From IMG/VR virus record IMGVR_UViG_3300020183_000014, positions 1 to 64,000 of that record: a DNA stretch of 64,000 nucleotides. One strand, written 5' to 3'. The position numbers and the translations under genes are program-made. The notes beneath the pieces are model-generated. The model did not search any database. It saw nothing but the letters and a program-made list of their open reading frames with translations, and was not told the origin of the DNA. Below, piece by piece: positions 17,811 to 27,389 of this stretch; the first letter of the stretch is position 1, and the number at the start of each line of letters is the position of its first letter. Source of the stretch: a virus.

Positions 17811-20243
17811 TTACGAGCCACAACCTTCACATTCAAAAGGAGAGTCTGTTGGTCTTGATGATATGGACACCTCCACGACTTCTTCTTCTTTTTGATTATT
17901 TTGGTTATATGAAGTATTTTGTACTTCTTTAGCTTCAACTGTGGGTTTTGATGTTGAGGTGTCAATTCCTAAACCCTTTAATGGGTCAACAGCGGCTCTG
18001 GTTCGTAAATAATACATACCCGTTTTTAAACCAAGTTTCCATCCATAAATATGTGCGGCTAAAACTTTGGCTTTGTTTGCGTTGTCAATAAATAAATTTA
18101 AAGACTGTGATTGGTCGATATAAATTGACCTGTTAGATGCCATGGTTAAGATTCTTTTTTGAGACATTTCCCAAACTGTTTTGTAAACTTCTTTTATATC
18201 GACAGGTATTTCGGGAATATTTTGAACAGAACCATTCTCTATGATTAATTTTTTCTTTAATTCATCTGACCATAATCCTCTTTCTAATAATTCATTTACA
18301 AGGTGTTTGTTTATTACTATAAACTCACCACCTAATGTTCTTCTTGAATATAAATTAGAGGTAAATGGTTCAAACGCTTCGTTGTTACCAAGAATTTGAG
18401 CTGTGGACGCTGTCGGCATGGGTGCAACTAACAAAGAGTTTCTTACACCGTGTTTAACAACATCTTTTCTTAATGATTTCCAATTCCATCTTCCACTTGT
18501 GTCCTTGTCTGTTTTACCCCATAATTCGTATTGAAATTTACCCTCAGATAAGGGGGAACCCTCGAATGAAGAATATGCACCATTTTTAATCGCTAAATCT
18601 TTAGATGATGTAATCGCCGCGAAATAAATTGTTTCAAATATTTCCACTTGTAATTTATCCGCCTCCTCACTTTCAAAAGGTAATTTTAACATACAAAACA
18701 CATCTGCCAATCCTTGTACCCCTAAACCAACTGGTCTATGTTTCATGTTTGAAAGTTTTGTTTCCTCGGTGGGATAAAAATTTAAATCAATAACGTTGTT
18801 TAGGTTTTTTACAACTTGATACACATTATCATAAAGTAATTCATGATTAAATTCTTTATCAATAATGTATTTTGGTAATGCAATTGATGCTAAATTACAA
18901 ACCGCTTGTTCTGTTGGACTTGAGTATTCAATAATCTCAGTACACAAATTAGATGATTTAATCGTGCCTAAGTTCTTTTGATTTGACTTGTAATTAGCGG
19001 CGTCCTTATACAACATATATGGGGTTCCGGTCTCAATTTGTGCCGTTAAAATTGCGTCCATTAATTTTCTCGCTTTAACAACTTTTCTCGCTCGACCTTC
19101 TTTCTCATATCTTTCGTACAATTGAGTGAATTCTTGAGTAAAAGAAAATGGGTCATCATAAGCGTCTGACAAACCAGGAGCTTCGTCAGGTGAAAATAGT
19201 GACCAATCTCCGTCTTCCTCAACTCTTTTCATAAAAAGATTGGGTGTCCACATTGCTAAGAATAAATCACGAGCCCTTAATTCTTCTTTACCGTGATTTT
19301 TTCTCAAATCAATAAATTCAAAAACGTCTGCGTGCCATGGCTCGAGATAAATCGCGAAAGAGCCTTTTCTTTTACCGCCCTGATTAATCCAACGAGCAAC
19401 TTCATTGTATGTTTTCATCATTGGGAGTAGACCGTCTGATTCACCACCTGTTCCTTTAATATATGAACCCTTAGCTCTAACATCATGAACATGTAGTCCA
19501 ATACCACCAGCCCATTTTGAAATTTTAGCAACATCTTTAATTGTGTCAAATAAACCATCAATGTCATCACCTTTATTACCAATTAAGAAACAAGAAGACA
19601 TTTGTGGTCTACGAGTACCAGCATTAAAGAGTGTTGGGGTTGCGTGAGTGTAGAAATGTTGTGATAAATCATTATAAATTCTCAAAGCCATTTCTAAGTC
19701 ACCATTACAAATACCAACAGCAACTCTCATGTACATATATTGAGGTCTTTCAACAATTCTTCTACCGATTTTCAAAAAGTAAGAACGTTCAAGGGTTTTA
19801 AATCCAAAATAATCAAAATCAAAATCTCTTTCTTGGATTATCGCCCCATCTAAAGATTCTTTGTTCTGAATTACAAATTGATAAACCTCATCTGAAATTA
19901 AAGATGATTCTTTTCCTGTTCTTGGTTCAATAAAACAATAAAGTTCTTTAATACATTGAGAAAACTTTTTAGGTGTTGTTTTATGTAAGTTTGACACCGC
20001 TAATCTTCCGGCTAATTTAGCGTAATCTGAGTGTGTTGTTACCATAGACGCCGCTGTCTCAGCGGCTAATGTGTCTAGCTCGATTGTAGAGATACCATCG
20101 TAAATGCCCTGAGTAACTTTAAGAGTTACTAATGTTGGGTCAATGTATTCTAAATTTAAATCACCACAGAAATATTGTATTCTTCTGGTGATTTTGTCAT
20201 ATCTCATTTCTTCTAATGAGCCATCTCTCTTTTTTACTTTCAT
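17811..20243 (-). CDS. nrdA: Class I ribonucleotide reductase large subunit
   Basis: 810 residues. Reduces ribonucleoside diphosphates to deoxyribonucleotides with the radical from NrdB. An ATP-cone lies at residues 1 to about 90 (VKKRDGSLEEMRYDKITRRI). Visible catalytic features are the SSCFLIGNKGDD cysteine, SNLCTEI with the active-site Cys, PMPTASTAQILGNNEAFEP, the paired radical-transfer tyrosines in GMYYLRTRAA, and the C-terminal redox pair C805/C808 (CEGC). All key residues are present, so it should be active. It is the last gene of the uvsX-to-nrdA operon, 7 bp after nrdB, and is followed by a terminator. The intact ATP-cone implies dATP/ATP control. Confidence 0.97.
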   Translation of the reverse strand: MKVKKRDGSLEEMRYDKITRRIQYFCGDLNLEYIDPTLVTLKVTQGIYDGISTIELDTLAAETAASMVTTHSDYAKLAGRLAVSNLHKTTPKKFSQCIKELYCFIEPRTGKESSLISDEVYQFVIQNKESLDGAIIQERDFDFDYFGFKTLERSYFLKIGRRIVERPQYMYMRVAVGICNGDLEMALRIYNDLSQHFYTHATPTLFNAGTRRPQMSSCFLIGNKGDDIDGLFDTIKDVAKISKWAGGIGLHVHDVRAKGSYIKGTGGESDGLLPMMKTYNEVARWINQGGKRKGSFAIYLEPWHADVFEFIDLRKNHGKEELRARDLFLAMWTPNLFMKRVEEDGDWSLFSPDEAPGLSDAYDDPFSFTQEFTQLYERYEKEGRARKVVKARKLMDAILTAQIETGTPYMLYKDAANYKSNQKNLGTIKSSNLCTEIIEYSSPTEQAVCNLASIALPKYIIDKEFNHELLYDNVYQVVKNLNNVIDLNFYPTEETKLSNMKHRPVGLGVQGLADVFCMLKLPFESEEADKLQVEIFETIYFAAITSSKDLAIKNGAYSSFEGSPLSEGKFQYELWGKTDKDTSGRWNWKSLRKDVVKHGVRNSLLVAPMPTASTAQILGNNEAFEPFTSNLYSRRTLGGEFIVINKHLVNELLERGLWSDELKKKLIIENGSVQNIPEIPVDIKEVYKTVWEMSQKRILTMASNRSIYIDQSQSLNLFIDNANKAKVLAAHIYGWKLGLKTGMYYLRTRAAVDPLKGLGIDTSTSKPTVEAKEVQNTSYNQNNQKEEEVVEVSISSRPTDSPFECEGCGS

Positions 20244-20250
20244 ACTCTAA

Positions 20251-21228
20251 TTAAAAATCTATATCTTCAAACGCTGTGTGCATATCTTCAATTGACACGT
20301 TACTATTTACACCGGCTTTTTGATATTCAGCAACTCTTTTTTCAAAAAAATTAGTTTTACCTTGAAGAGCAATATTTTGCATGAAATCAAATGGGTTTTC
20401 AACATTATAAACCTTTGAACAATTTAATGACATTAATAATCTATCGGTTACAAATTCCAAATATTGGCTCATCAAATCTGAATTCATACCAATTAATTTT
20501 ACGGGTAACGCCTCTAAAATAAATTCTTTTTCAATCTTCAACGCGCCACATATAATATCTTTAATTCTCTTCTCGCTTAATTTATTTTCAACGTGGTGAT
20601 TAAACAAATGACAAGCAAAGTCACAGTGCATTCCTTCATCTCTAGAAATAAGTTCATTTGAAAAGGTTAAACCCGGCATTAATCCACGTTTTTTGAGCCA
20701 AAAAATAGAACAGAATGAGCCAGAAAAGAAAATACCCTCGACAGCGGCGAAAGCGATAAGTCTTTCAACAAAAGTACCCTTTTCAATGTACTTTAACGCC
20801 CATTCAGCCTTTTTCTTAACAGCGGGAATTGTGTCAATTGCATTAAATAATCTACTTTGTTCTTGTTTGTCCTTAATGTATGTATCAATCAATAAAGAAT
20901 AAGTTTCACTGTGAATATTTTCCATCATTATTTGAAATCCGTAAAACATTTTAGCTTCTGTATATTGCACCACGTTGACAAAATTCATCGCGATGTTTTC
21001 ATTAACAATACCATCCGAGGCGGCGAAAAACGCTAATACATTTTTAACAAAATGTTGTTCGTCTTCGTTTAGTTTGTTTTCCCAATCATAAATGTCTTGG
21101 GCTAAATCAATCTCTTCGGCGGTCCAAAAACAAGATTCTTGTTGTTTGTAAAGTTTCCAAATATCGTGATGTTCGATAGGAAAAAGGACAAAACGTCCCG
21201 GATTTTGTTTCAAAATCTTCTCTGTCAT
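20251..21228 (-). CDS. nrdB: Class I ribonucleotide reductase small (radical) subunit
   Basis: 325 residues. Di-iron ferritin-like subunit that makes the tyrosyl radical for NrdA. Ligand and radical residues are visible: D72 in [13 protein letters not shown]103 and H106 with Y110 in ENIHSETYS, a Glu in [12 protein letters not shown], and Glu and His in [15 protein letters not shown]. The Tyr is present, so this is a tyrosyl-radical rather than a Phe-type enzyme. The [12 protein letters not shown] form resembles the eukaryote-like R2 branch, which also occurs in Bacteroidota. It sits 14 bp after the gp41 stop and 7 bp before nrdA. Confidence 0.96.
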   Translation of the reverse strand: MTEKILKQNPGRFVLFPIEHHDIWKLYKQQESCFWTAEEIDLAQDIYDWENKLNEDEQHFVKNVLAFFAASDGIVNENIAMNFVNVVQYTEAKMFYGFQIMMENIHSETYSLLIDTYIKDKQEQSRLFNAIDTIPAVKKKAEWALKYIEKGTFVERLIAFAAVEGIFFSGSFCSIFWLKKRGLMPGLTFSNELISRDEGMHCDFACHLFNHHVENKLSEKRIKDIICGALKIEKEFILEALPVKLIGMNSDLMSQYLEFVTDRLLMSLNCSKVYNVENPFDFMQNIALQGKTNFFEKRVAEYQKAGVNSNVSIEDMHTAFEDIDF

Positions 21229-21242
21229 AGTAATAATAATTA

Positions 21243-22619
21243 TTAATTTCTGTTTAAGGTTTCCTGTCTTTGCATAAAGGCCTCTTTCATTCTTTCGGAA
21301 ACATTTTTTTGTTTGTCTTCCTTGTGTCCAAGGAGTGTTGTTTGAGACTCGGTATTAATAACTAACAGTCTATTGTCAAACTTACAATTCTGCCATATAA
21401 TTCCGTCACGACCAATTCTTGACTTCAGTAAAGTCATAGTTGCTAAGTTGTGTTCTTTTTGTTCTATAGTTTTACCTATTGATAAAATTACGTGAGCAAT
21501 TTGCGCTTTTTTAATTGAACCACCCATTTGGTCACTATTTACAACTTCAGATGAAATAGATTCCCTGTTACCCTGAGTCGCGGTCCAAATAACGATTCCA
21601 AATTCACTTGTCATAGCTTCCAAACTTCTCATTACGGAGCCCTCACCTTTCCACTCTTCTCCGAAATTTAATTTTTCAGGACTGATACAATCTACGTAAT
21701 CAATAACTAAAAGGTCAATTTTTTTACCTTCTGAAATTCTTTTTCTCAATCGAGATTTAATTTCGGATATTGAAACCGAATCACTTGGTAATTTTAAAAT
21801 ATCCAATGTCCCTTTACTTTGAGTTTGAACTACGTTTATCTTTTCTTTAACAAAATCTTTATTTTCAGATTGTTCGTCAGGTGCGATTCCTGACCAAATT
21901 GTATAATGTTTCTTTTTGATATTATCGGGATTGTCTTCAAAAAATATTTGAAGGACATTGTACCCATATAGGTATGCAGTATTTGCGAATAGTGATAATA
22001 TAGTCGTTTTACCCGTACCGGTTGGAGCTAATACAACACCAAGCTCCCCAATACCCAATCCACCCTTTAAAGCGGTATCAAGACCCTCTATACCTGTTGG
22101 TATTGCTTGTCTATTATCTTTTTCTAAAGCGGCATCGATATTGTGAAAAACATCCATACATTCTTCAGGTGGTAATCCTACTTGTAGTGCCTTTTGAATA
22201 ATACCTTCAATCTTATGGTATTCTTGAAATTTACCATTCTCAATAATAGTGGTTACCATTTTAAGTTCCTTCTTTAAATTTTGTTGTTTACAAAAATTAA
22301 GAGCTTCTTCTCTCACCATCGGGTCATCTACTGTATTTTCTTTAATATCGTGAATTGTATCTAAATGTATTCTCGCATTTTCTTGTGAACCTATTTCAAG
22401 AATTATAGTTTGACACAAGCTCTGATAATCGGGAATTTTCCCATATTTATGATAGTATTCTTTGATATGCGAGGTGATAAATCTAAAAGAACTATTATCA
22501 AAATATTTGCTCTCAATTACATCAATAATCTGTTCACCATACTTTTTATCCTCTACGATAGATTTAATCAACGTTTGTTGAAATGACGCTCCGAGAAAAC
22601 CAAAATTTTTTTCTGACAT
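21243..22619 (-). CDS. 41: Replicative DNA helicase, gp41/DnaB family
   Basis: 458 residues; hexameric 5'-3' helicase that unwinds the fork. It has an N-terminal all-helical domain (to about residue 160), a RecA-fold C-terminal half with Walker [10 protein letters not shown] at about 198-206, an EDN motif in IFFEDNPDN, Walker [11 protein letters not shown] (D307), and the Gln-rich sensor [10 protein letters not shown] followed by [15 protein letters not shown] and the arginine-finger region LKSRIGRDG. Length matches T4 gp41 (475). It belongs to the uvsX-rnh-gp41-nrdB-nrdA operon with 14-15 bp gaps on both sides. Confidence 0.92.
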   Translation of the reverse strand: MSEKNFGFLGASFQQTLIKSIVEDKKYGEQIIDVIESKYFDNSSFRFITSHIKEYYHKYGKIPDYQSLCQTIILEIGSQENARIHLDTIHDIKENTVDDPMVREEALNFCKQQNLKKELKMVTTIIENGKFQEYHKIEGIIQKALQVGLPPEECMDVFHNIDAALEKDNRQAIPTGIEGLDTALKGGLGIGELGVVLAPTGTGKTTILSLFANTAYLYGYNVLQIFFEDNPDNIKKKHYTIWSGIAPDEQSENKDFVKEKINVVQTQSKGTLDILKLPSDSVSISEIKSRLRKRISEGKKIDLLVIDYVDCISPEKLNFGEEWKGEGSVMRSLEAMTSEFGIVIWTATQGNRESISSEVVNSDQMGGSIKKAQIAHVILSIGKTIEQKEHNLATMTLLKSRIGRDGIIWQNCKFDNRLLVINTESQTTLLGHKEDKQKNVSERMKEAFMQRQETLNRN

Positions 22620-22633
22620 AGTTTTTTATTTTT

Positions 22634-23077
22634 TTATAATTTATAGTTTAAATAAGTTGTTTCCAAATTTTTAGATGATAAAATGTTGGTTAAATCTGAC
22701 AAATATCTTTTTAAATATGGACGAATGTCTACCGTATATCTAACCTTTGGATGATATAATTTAGCGGAAAACATTCTTTGAATAAATACATCGTCACCCA
22801 TCTTAATCTCGAGCAAAAAATACTCTTTTTCATTTTGTTCATCGGTTTCTACATTGTCCAAACCACAAAAATAATCACGATTTTCATGTAAATAATCCAA
22901 TGTTTTTGTTTTCAAATCTACACCAATATTGTCACAAATATTTTTAACATAATAGTGTAAATCCATGGAACGTCTAGACTTTGGGTTATGTTCTCTTACA
23001 TTGAAAAATCTCTGACAGATAATGTTTCCTTCTAATGTTAAAAGAAACTCAAACTTTGTTACTTCTTGATTACTCAT
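22634..23077 (-). CDS. Unknown protein with an internal duplication, in the replication operon
   Basis: 147 residues, not recognised. It consists of two similar halves: residues ~9-60 (FLLTLEGNIICQRFF... HNPKSRRSMDL) and ~86-140 (FLLEIKMGDDVFIQRMF... YHPKVRYTVDI). Shared features are FLL, QR-F, HPK-R, an acidic strand end and a following helix with repeated Leu/Ile. It overlaps the rnh 3' end by 8 bp and lies 15 bp before gp41, so it is co-expressed with replication proteins. A gp59-like loader or a small nucleic-acid-binding factor is possible, but there is no motif evidence. Confidence 0.8.
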   Translation of the reverse strand: MSNQEVTKFEFLLTLEGNIICQRFFNVREHNPKSRRSMDLHYYVKNICDNIGVDLKTKTLDYLHENRDYFCGLDNVETDEQNEKEYFLLEIKMGDDVFIQRMFSAKLYHPKVRYTVDIRPYLKRYLSDLTNILSSKNLETTYLNYKL

Positions 23078-24092
23078 TGTTTTTAATTTTAATTAATTTT
23101 TTATTCTTTTCTTTTCTTGTTAATCTTAAAAATGGATTTAGAAAATTTATCCATGCGTCATCCGATTTTGGAAGTAATAAAAATATACCATCTTCCATCA
23201 TCATCTTCATGGTGTTTTTATATGACCGACCTTCTGGGTCAATCAAATCGTTTATTAATGAAGTTATAGATTCCTTTGCTTCATCGGTTAAAAAAGGATT
23301 ATCAAGACTTACAATACGACTATTTACATCAAAAAATTCTTCACCCAATATCCCATATTTGGTAACGCCTGTCAAAAAATTCTTTACAATATGATTATCA
23401 TTGTCTTCCTCAAATAAATTATTAAATCTTTCAAGAATAAATTCAACGGTAATTTCTTCAGTTTTAATCTCGGGAACTAATGATATTAATCTCCTGACAC
23501 CTAAATTTTTAATACCCGCAATGTTATCCGATGGGTCTCCACAAATTATTTTAACCAATTTTATATTCTGTATAAGAATTTGTTCATGGTCATAAACGAA
23601 CATATCATTAGGTTGATATATTTTACTGTGTGATGGATTAAAAAGTTTGGTGTTTTCGGAAACTAATTGGGTCAAATCACCGTCTGAAGAAAAAATTATT
23701 TTATTTTCTTTTGGTGAGTTATGAACATAATAAGCGATTGAATCATCTGACTCACAGAATTCATATTCACCTTGCCTAACAAAAAGTTCTTCAAGGTATT
23801 GTTTTATCCTGTTTCTTTGTTTTCCATAAGAATGTAATTCTTCCTCGGACCTTATTCGGGATTTTCTATTCTCTTTGTATTGATGATAGAATCTTTTTCT
23901 CGTTATAGAACCATCTTGCCCATCCCAAAAAATAACAATCTTATCTAAGTGGTGGATTTCAATTGCTCGTCTTAAAGTGTTTATAAAATGATATATCCCA
24001 CCAATATGCTCCCCCTTATAAAAGTGATTTTTTAATCCAAAAAAACCAATAGTAAGTAAATTGTCACCATCTACTAATAATACATTAGACAT
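23070..24092 (-). CDS. rnh: RNase H-like 5'-3' flap nuclease (T4 rnh/FEN family)
   Basis: 340 residues; removes RNA primers and 5' flaps during lagging-strand maturation. PIN-like nuclease core: acidic residues D8 and D10 in LLVDGDNL, then FWDGQDGSITRKRFYHQYKE (helical-arch basic residues), ESDDSIAYYV, IIFSSDGDLTQL, and the helix-hairpin-helix entry CGDPSDNIAGIKNLG. The metal-binding acidic residues appear complete. T4 RNase H is 305 residues. It starts 31 bp after uvsX and overlaps the duplicated-domain gene by 8 bp. Confidence 0.9.
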   Translation of the reverse strand: MSNVLLVDGDNLLTIGFFGLKNHFYKGEHIGGIYHFINTLRRAIEIHHLDKIVIFWDGQDGSITRKRFYHQYKENRKSRIRSEEELHSYGKQRNRIKQYLEELFVRQGEYEFCESDDSIAYYVHNSPKENKIIFSSDGDLTQLVSENTKLFNPSHSKIYQPNDMFVYDHEQILIQNIKLVKIICGDPSDNIAGIKNLGVRRLISLVPEIKTEEITVEFILERFNNLFEEDNDNHIVKNFLTGVTKYGILGEEFFDVNSRIVSLDNPFLTDEAKESITSLINDLIDPEGRSYKNTMKMMMEDGIFLLLPKSDDAWINFLNPFLRLTRKEKNKKLIKIKNNE

Positions 24093-24123
24093 TAATTATC
24101 ACTCTTATGGTATTAAACAAAAA

Positions 24124-25125
24124 TTAATCTTCCTCTTCTTCGTAATCGTAAGTTATTGATTCCTCTAAATTAAAGTCAATAGACCCTAATTTTTCTCTCC
24201 AAAAACTCGAATATTCTTTTTTATACAATTCTAACGCTTCTTTAGTATCAGCAATATATCCGTTATGAACAACGATAACTTTACCATCTTTGTATCCTAA
24301 TCCGTTAACGTGGTTTTTAAGGATTGAAATTTTGGTTCTAACAGCATAAACAATTTTTCTACCATCTTTAGTTGCGTCGATTTGATTAATACCTGATTTT
24401 TTCTGATTACCAAATAAAAAAATAAGTGTAGAAGCTAATTTTATGGCTTCACCACCTTTTGGTTTGATTTCAGGTTGACCCATCGGACTGTCGGGTAATT
24501 CTACCCACGGCTGATTTACTATAACCATTGTTAGATAATATGACGAGTCTTTTGATGGATAATCTTCTTTTTTTGATTTGGTAATTCTTGAATGAATACC
24601 CATACCAATTTTATCAGATAATGCACTTGCGTTGTGTTGTTTACCACCTTTACCATCAAAGGTCATCTTACATGGTATTGAACCAATTGAATCCCAGCAA
24701 AATAAAACGTGTCTTGGAATTTCACCCTTTTCGTGAGCATCAATGATATCGTTTATAAAATCGGTTGCTTGTTCAATGTAGTCAAATGAATCATTGAAGA
24801 TAAAGTCACCCGTCCATTCACCATTCGCGTCTTTTTCAGCTTGAAAACCCAACTCAATAGCGTGTTCCCATTTCCATTTTCTTTCGGTGATAATAAGAAC
24901 GGGTAAATGACCTTTCTTTTGTGCGTCAACCGCAGCTAAAATCATAGCGGTTGTTTTTGATGAGTTTGTATGTCCTAAGAACATATTAATACCTCCCATC
25001 ACGGGTCCAGGTAAACCACAAGCACTATTAAAAGCTTCACCACAATAATAAAAATTTTCATCCTTATATTTTGTTTTCGATGAGAATTTGGATATATAAT
25101 CGAATTCTTTTTTCTTAATTGCCAT
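24124..25125 (-). CDS. uvsX: UvsX/RecA-family recombinase
   Basis: 333 residues; strand-exchange protein for recombination-dependent replication. The Walker A loop is GHTNSSKTT (about 51-59), with Ser in place of the usual Gly before Lys, as in T4 UvsX, which also has a non-canonical loop. Walker B is HVLFCWDSIG (~149). The motif TMVIVNQPWVELPDSPMGQP and the loop GEAIKLASTLIFLFG match the RecA L1/L2 area. The C-terminus is acidic (YDYEEEED), as usual for RecA proteins. First gene of the operon running to nrdA, just after the ssb terminator. Confidence 0.93.
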   Translation of the reverse strand: MAIKKKEFDYISKFSSKTKYKDENFYYCGEAFNSACGLPGPVMGGINMFLGHTNSSKTTAMILAAVDAQKKGHLPVLIITERKWKWEHAIELGFQAEKDANGEWTGDFIFNDSFDYIEQATDFINDIIDAHEKGEIPRHVLFCWDSIGSIPCKMTFDGKGGKQHNASALSDKIGMGIHSRITKSKKEDYPSKDSSYYLTMVIVNQPWVELPDSPMGQPEIKPKGGEAIKLASTLIFLFGNQKKSGINQIDATKDGRKIVYAVRTKISILKNHVNGLGYKDGKVIVVHNGYIADTKEALELYKKEYSSFWREKLGSIDFNLEESITYDYEEEED

Positions 25126-25148
25126 TGTATGTTTTGTATTATTTTTAA

Positions 25149-25197
25149 TTAAAAAAAGAAGAACTTGGACACGTGATTACAACTAGTGTCCAAGTTC
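25149..25197 (-). terminator. Rho-independent terminator after ssb
   Basis: Perfect 12-bp inverted repeat (25161-25172 / 25186-25197, GAACTTGGACAC and its complement), 13-nt loop, then TTCTTTTTTTAATT on the minus strand. It begins 8 bp past the ssb stop and precedes uvsX; read-through may feed uvsX because little room is left for another promoter. Confidence 0.88.
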
Positions 25198-25204
25198 GTT
25201 TTAA

Positions 25205-26062
25205 TTAGAATGGTAAATCGTCATCCCCATCCATGTCTTCTTGTGGGTCAATTTGAGGAATTGATGTATTTGTTGGTGAAGATGGTTTAGACATTTCAAT
25301 TTCTTGAGTAGAATTTGAAACGTATTTACCTGTAGTGGTGTCCCATCTTGGCACTTCACCTTTAGCAATCATTTCTAAATATTCTTCAGGTTTTTTAGAA
25401 TACACATCAGACCAAATCAATTCATCATTAATCCAAGAGTCCGCAATAACTGAATCACTATGTAGTGGAGATTGGTCCTCAGGGATGATAGATGTTATGG
25501 TGGTATATTCTCTACCGTTACCCGCCTTAGTTAGGTTTAGATTAATAATTAAATCCCTTCCCGTCTGTGAGTCAGTAATGTCGCCTTTATTTCTAAAAAG
25601 TGGTGCAATTTTATCTAAAACGCCTTCACTTTTAGTGTTTCTTTTGAATCTCCAAAATTTAACACCATCTTGTTCTCTATCTCTATCAATAACTTTTACA
25701 ATATAGAACATTTTAGACCTGTATTGACGAGCTAAAATTGCGTCTTGTTCGTCACCTGTCATTTTTAATCCTTCGTGTACTTCGTTCAGTGGTGAGCGTT
25801 TACCCTCTTGGTTTGGGTCATAAAGTTTAACCCAATTACCATCAACCTGTACCTCATGGAAATACACGGGAACAAATGGACTACTACCGTCTTTGATAGG
25901 TAGGATTCTAATTCTTCTTTCACCGCTTCTTTCACCTTTTGGGAGGAGGGTGGTAAAATACTTTTTCATTCTATCCTCTTGGGATACCTTGTTTGCGTTG
26001 CCGCTTGCGACTTGTTTGTCTTTTTCGTACTGCGCCAGTACTGATTCTGTTGTTGACATCAT
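25205..26062 (-). CDS. 32: Single-stranded DNA-binding protein, gp32-like
   Basis: 285 residues. It has an N-terminal basic cooperative region (QEDRMKKYFTTLLPKGERSG), an OB-fold core with RRIRILPIKDGSSPFVPVYF, FWRFKRN and GRDLIINLNLTKAG, and a C-terminal acidic tail ending in DMDGDDDLPF, the typical interaction tail. It contains no cysteine, so the zinc site of T4 gp32 is absent. Alternative starts are the two adjacent ATGs (26062 and 26059). It is flanked by terminators on both sides, so it is an independent unit suited to very high expression. Confidence 0.92.
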   Translation of the reverse strand: MMSTTESVLAQYEKDKQVASGNANKVSQEDRMKKYFTTLLPKGERSGERRIRILPIKDGSSPFVPVYFHEVQVDGNWVKLYDPNQEGKRSPLNEVHEGLKMTGDEQDAILARQYRSKMFYIVKVIDRDREQDGVKFWRFKRNTKSEGVLDKIAPLFRNKGDITDSQTGRDLIINLNLTKAGNGREYTTITSIIPEDQSPLHSDSVIADSWINDELIWSDVYSKKPEEYLEMIAKGEVPRWDTTTGKYVSNSTQEIEMSKPSSPTNTSIPQIDPQEDMDGDDDLPF

Positions 26063-26106
26063 ATTTTTGTTTTTTAAAAGTTAGAAAATATTTCTATGTA
26101 AAGTAT

Positions 26107-26148
26107 AAACAAAAAAAGTCAGATTACAAAATCTGACTCTCTTTTTTT
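26107..26148. terminator. Bidirectional terminator hairpin
   Basis: Stem AGTCAGAT / ATCTGACT (26117-26124 and 26131-26138) with a 6-nt loop, preceded by seven A and followed by CTCTTTTTTT, so it works on either strand. It ends the 27376-26171 unit ahead of ssb. Confidence 0.8.
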
Positions 26149-26170
26149 AAAATTTATTTTTAATGGTTAA

Positions 26171-26545
26171 TTACTCAAGAGTTAAAAGATACAGCAATTT
26201 ATTCAATAAACCAAGTATCTCATCTCTTAAATTTAACAAATCTGTGTCTAACCTATCATCTAAGTCATATGAAAACTCAATAAGGGCTTCAATACAAACT
26301 TTGACCATATCAACGGGATTAATCTCTGAAATATTTACTAAATTAATAGTTTTAGTATCCTCGTCAAGTGTAAACCTACCATATTTACCCATAGCAATCT
26401 CAACAAATTCGTCAATAGGCTCTGTTAAAGCATCATAAGTTTTACCAAAAGCTTCGTGTCTAGCAATACCTTTTGTTTGAAAATGGTTTATTTTCATCTG
26501 TAATTGTAAACCTAACAATAAGTTTACTTTAGAACTCAAATTCAT
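26171..26545 (-). CDS. Small helical protein, ferritin/Dps-like in appearance
   Basis: 124 residues. The N-terminal helix LLLGLQLQMKINHFQTKGIA, then RHEAFGKTYDALTEPIDEFV and EIAMGKYG, resembles the paired-helix pattern of Dps/ferritin-like proteins (His/Asp/Glu spacing as in H..H..Y..L....D...E). Similar small helical proteins occur in large phages (I associate the pattern with a DUF5856-type family, from memory). The remaining helices are Leu/Asp-rich. It overlaps the upstream gene by 17 bp. A metal site is possible but not shown; a structural helical bundle is the alternative. Confidence 0.6.
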   Translation of the reverse strand: MNLSSKVNLLLGLQLQMKINHFQTKGIARHEAFGKTYDALTEPIDEFVEIAMGKYGRFTLDEDTKTINLVNISEINPVDMVKVCIEALIEFSYDLDDRLDTDLLNLRDEILGLLNKLLYLLTLE

Positions 26546-27167
26546 CTTCCTCTGTTTCTGGATTAAAACTATCTCTTATTGTATCGTTTGAATAATCCTC
26601 AATATCTTGTTTTGTAAGTATGTATTCATTTTTACCTGTTTGTCGCATCTCGCCTTGTTTTTGTGCAAAAAACTCCTGAGGATTTAAATTAAAGGGGTAT
26701 GAATCCAAAGAACGTAACTCCAATTTTTCTTGGGGTGTTCTTTCTTTCATCGTTTCAACTTTACTTCCTAATTCATCAATTTTGTTTATTACGGCATCCA
26801 TCTGAGATAGTTTTTGTTCTAAATCTGTTAGTTTGGTAAATACCGTTTCCATTTTATCAACAACATTTGTGTTATTAGACTTACTGTCATCCAAATCCTT
26901 TTTAATTGATTTAGTCATGTTAACTAAATCCGTAATATCTATTTCTTCAGTATCATCAGCGGGTGCTGTAGGTGCTGTAGGTGCTGTAGGTGCTGTTGGA
27001 GCTCCGGCCGGCATAGGTGCCTCTGGTGGGACATCACCAGGTGGTGGAATTGGTGAGTCCGTGGCGGGAGGTGGTACTTCACCCTGTTCCATTAAGTTTT
27101 TTGTATATTTATTAATCGCGTTATATCTCGCGAGTTCTTCCATAAGTGATTTTTCTAATCTTTTCAT
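26529..27167 (-). CDS. Pro/Ala-rich coiled-coil protein, unknown
   Basis: 212 residues. A short N-terminal helix (KRLEKSLMEELARYNAINKY) is followed by a proline-rich low-complexity linker (~30-75) containing tandem APT units from a 9-bp DNA repeat, an acidic segment, a long coiled coil (~85-145, TKLTDLEQKLSQMDAVINKI), and an acidic end ETEEDEFEF. This layout suits a scaffold, core or tail-assembly protein, but nothing specific is recognised. It starts 2 bp after the 68-residue gene and overlaps the next gene. Confidence 0.7.
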   Translation of the reverse strand: MKRLEKSLMEELARYNAINKYTKNLMEQGEVPPPATDSPIPPPGDVPPEAPMPAGAPTAPTAPTAPTAPADDTEEIDITDLVNMTKSIKKDLDDSKSNNTNVVDKMETVFTKLTDLEQKLSQMDAVINKIDELGSKVETMKERTPQEKLELRSLDSYPFNLNPQEFFAQKQGEMRQTGKNEYILTKQDIEDYSNDTIRDSFNPETEEDEFEF

Positions 27168-27169
27168 AG

Positions 27170-27376
27170 TTAGTCTTGTAAAAGTTGTCTACCGTCTTCG
27201 GTTATAAATTTTTTATTTATCCTTTCTACTATACCATCTTTAGACCTGATTACATAACATTCACCGGTGTTAAGGTCACATTCTTCTTTTTCCATTCCAT
27301 CGTTTGAAATGTACTTAATTTGTTTTGGATTATCTATAAAGTTGTCCAATGTTTTATTTAATTTTTCGTTATTCAT
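27170..27376 (-). CDS. Small unknown protein
   Basis: 68 residues, acidic and basic mixed, with two Cys in DGMEKEECDLNTGECYVIRS. Not recognised. It is the first gene of a three-gene unit with the Pro/Ala-rich coiled-coil gene 2 bp downstream. A late-promoter-type element lies 13 bp before the ATG, which groups it with the virion genes. Confidence 0.65.
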   Translation of the reverse strand: MNNEKLNKTLDNFIDNPKQIKYISNDGMEKEECDLNTGECYVIRSKDGIVERINKKFITEDGRQLLQD

Positions 27377-27389
27377 GGTATTTTATTTA

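Noticed and set aside
24950-24980. Mutated (inactive) Walker A in UvsX
   Set aside because: The atypical Ser is also a feature of T4-type UvsX proteins, so it does not indicate loss of function.
26833-27207. Plus-strand open frame opposite the Pro/Ala-rich gene
   Set aside because: Gly/Ala/Val-rich antisense of a 9-bp repeat; no start context and opposite to the operon.
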